From Mucilaginibacter roseus (GTDB lineage Bacteria > Bacteroidota > Bacteroidia > Sphingobacteriales > Sphingobacteriaceae), in NCBI RefSeq assembly GCF_021215455.1, contig NZ_JAJPWV010000003.1, forward strand, positions 1-64,000: a stretch of 64,000 nucleotides of DNA. Direction: 5' to 3'. Made by a program: the position numbers and the translations under genes. The first letter of the stretch is position 1. The number at the start of each line of letters is the position of its first letter. The notes beneath the pieces were generated by a model that did not search any database, was not told the DNA's origin, and saw only the letters and a program-made list of their open reading frames with translations. Positions 63,249-64,000 of this stretch are shown in pieces.

Positions 63249-64000
63249 ATGACGAATAACTACCTATCTACCCACCTAAAAAAATCATGGAACAAATTGC
63301 TTGTTGCAATTCCATTTCTGTTATCGTTCAACGCCGCGTTTGCCCAAAACACCAACATTGCAATAAAACCAGGGGAATACTGGTATGGCGGCGCTGTTAA
63401 CGAAGCGCAAACCATGCCTTTTAAAGATGGTTATACCTTTGACTTATTTGCCAATACGGGCACTAACCAGGCAAGTCCGCTGCTGCTATCAACCAAAGGG
63501 CGTTACGTTTGGAGCGATGAGCCTTTTAAATTTACTGTAAGAAGTAATCAGTTAGTGATAACAGGCAATAATCAGCCATTGGATATTGATTCGGCCGGTC
63601 ATAACCTGAAGGAATCATTTATCAATGCAAGCAAAAAGCATTTCGCAGCAAAGGGCAAACTGCCTGATACACTTTTGTTCAGTCGGCCGCAGTACAATAC
63701 CTGGATAGAGCTTGTATACAATCAAAACCAAACCGACATATTAAAATATGCCCATGATGTTGTTGCCAATGATTTCCCCGCCGGCGTGCTAATGATAGAT
63801 GATAACTGGGCGGACTATTATGGCAGGTTTGATTTTCGGAAAGACCGTTTCAGTAACGCTACGGCGATGGTTGACAGCCTGCATAAAATGGGCTTCAAAG
63901 TAATGCTCTGGATAAGTCCGTTTGTATCACCGGATACGGAGGTGTTCAGGGAATTATTAAGCAAAAAACTGCTTTTATACAGCGCCCAACAAAAGGAAAA
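63249..64000 (+). CDS. GH31 glycoside hydrolase, N-terminal part
   Basis: The gene starts at 63249 and runs off the window, so only 250 residues are seen. A signal peptide ends near FNAAFAQ. A beta-sandwich N-terminal domain follows, then the start of the TIM barrel (VLMIDDNWADYYGRFDF and KMGFKVMLWISPFV), which is the GH31 pattern. The specificity (alpha-glucosidase, xylosidase or other) cannot be told, because the catalytic Asp lies further on. Confidence 0.85.
   Translation, partial: MTNNYLSTHLKKSWNKLLVAIPFLLSFNAAFAQNTNIAIKPGEYWYGGAVNEAQTMPFKDGYTFDLFANTGTNQASPLLLSTKGRYVWSDEPFKFTVRSNQLVITGNNQPLDIDSAGHNLKESFINASKKHFAAKGKLPDTLLFSRPQYNTWIELVYNQNQTDILKYAHDVVANDFPAGVLMIDDNWADYYGRFDFRKDRFSNATAMVDSLHKMGFKVMLWISPFVSPDTEVFRELLSKKLLLYSAQQKE

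Overview
The window looks like a chromosomal segment of a Bacteroidota bacterium of the Sphingobacteriaceae type (Mucilaginibacter/Pedobacter-like; this is inference from gene content). Supporting signs are a long-form IspG, a Bacteroidota-type topoisomerase IV A subunit, DUF6055, GH92 and GH31 secreted enzymes, the near absence of Shine-Dalgarno sequences, and promoters of the TTTG / TAnnTTTG type.

Region 1 (1-16054) is an integrated, AT-rich genetic element. A tyrosine integrase lies at the left. A 23-nt tRNA 3'-end copy followed by a tRNA-style terminator marks the probable right attachment site (15974-15996). All cargo genes are on the minus strand with overlapping or closely spaced ends. 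In transcription order they are a DUF6361 protein, a phospholipase-D-like double-HKD nuclease, a large SF2/Snf2-like helicase, a LAGLIDADG homing-endonuclease-like gene broken by one in-frame TAA, a four-unit helix-turn-helix protein, a 1551-residue sacsin-like GHKL ATPase, and a Upf1/Dna2-like SF1 helicase. This is my best candidate for an undescribed, probably anti-phage, system.

Region 2 (16073-28150) starts with two decayed genes: a CarboxypepD_reg-like protein and an FAD oxidoreductase. They are followed by a three-gene operon I do not recognise: a 1738-residue protein with a Tat motif and a long coiled coil, a ~1350-residue protein without a signal peptide, and a two-domain peptidoglycan hydrolase (lysozyme-like plus NlpC/P60-like), also without a signal peptide.

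Region 3 (28199-43763) holds an RtcB-PrfH ribosome-repair pair behind a strong promoter and a ~390-nt leader, a TetR-controlled RND tripartite efflux pump, a DUF6055 lipoprotein metalloprotease-like protein, and a second tripartite exporter. The inner-membrane component of that exporter is an ABC membrane domain with no ATPase domain.

Region 4 (43794-64000) is mostly ordinary chromosome: two NTF2-like paralogues flanking GyrI-like and YdeI-like genes, parC, a TPR protein, an aldose epimerase, an acid phosphatase, ispG (with two in-frame repeat insertions), prolyl oligopeptidase, an S41 protease, a CsbD-like protein, a beta-barrel protein, GH92 mannosidase and the start of a GH31 enzyme. The last two are divergent and share tandem LacI-type operators. 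Convergent gene pairs in this part repeatedly share one bidirectional hairpin terminator. A two-part dispersed repeat occurs twice with its parts in opposite order.
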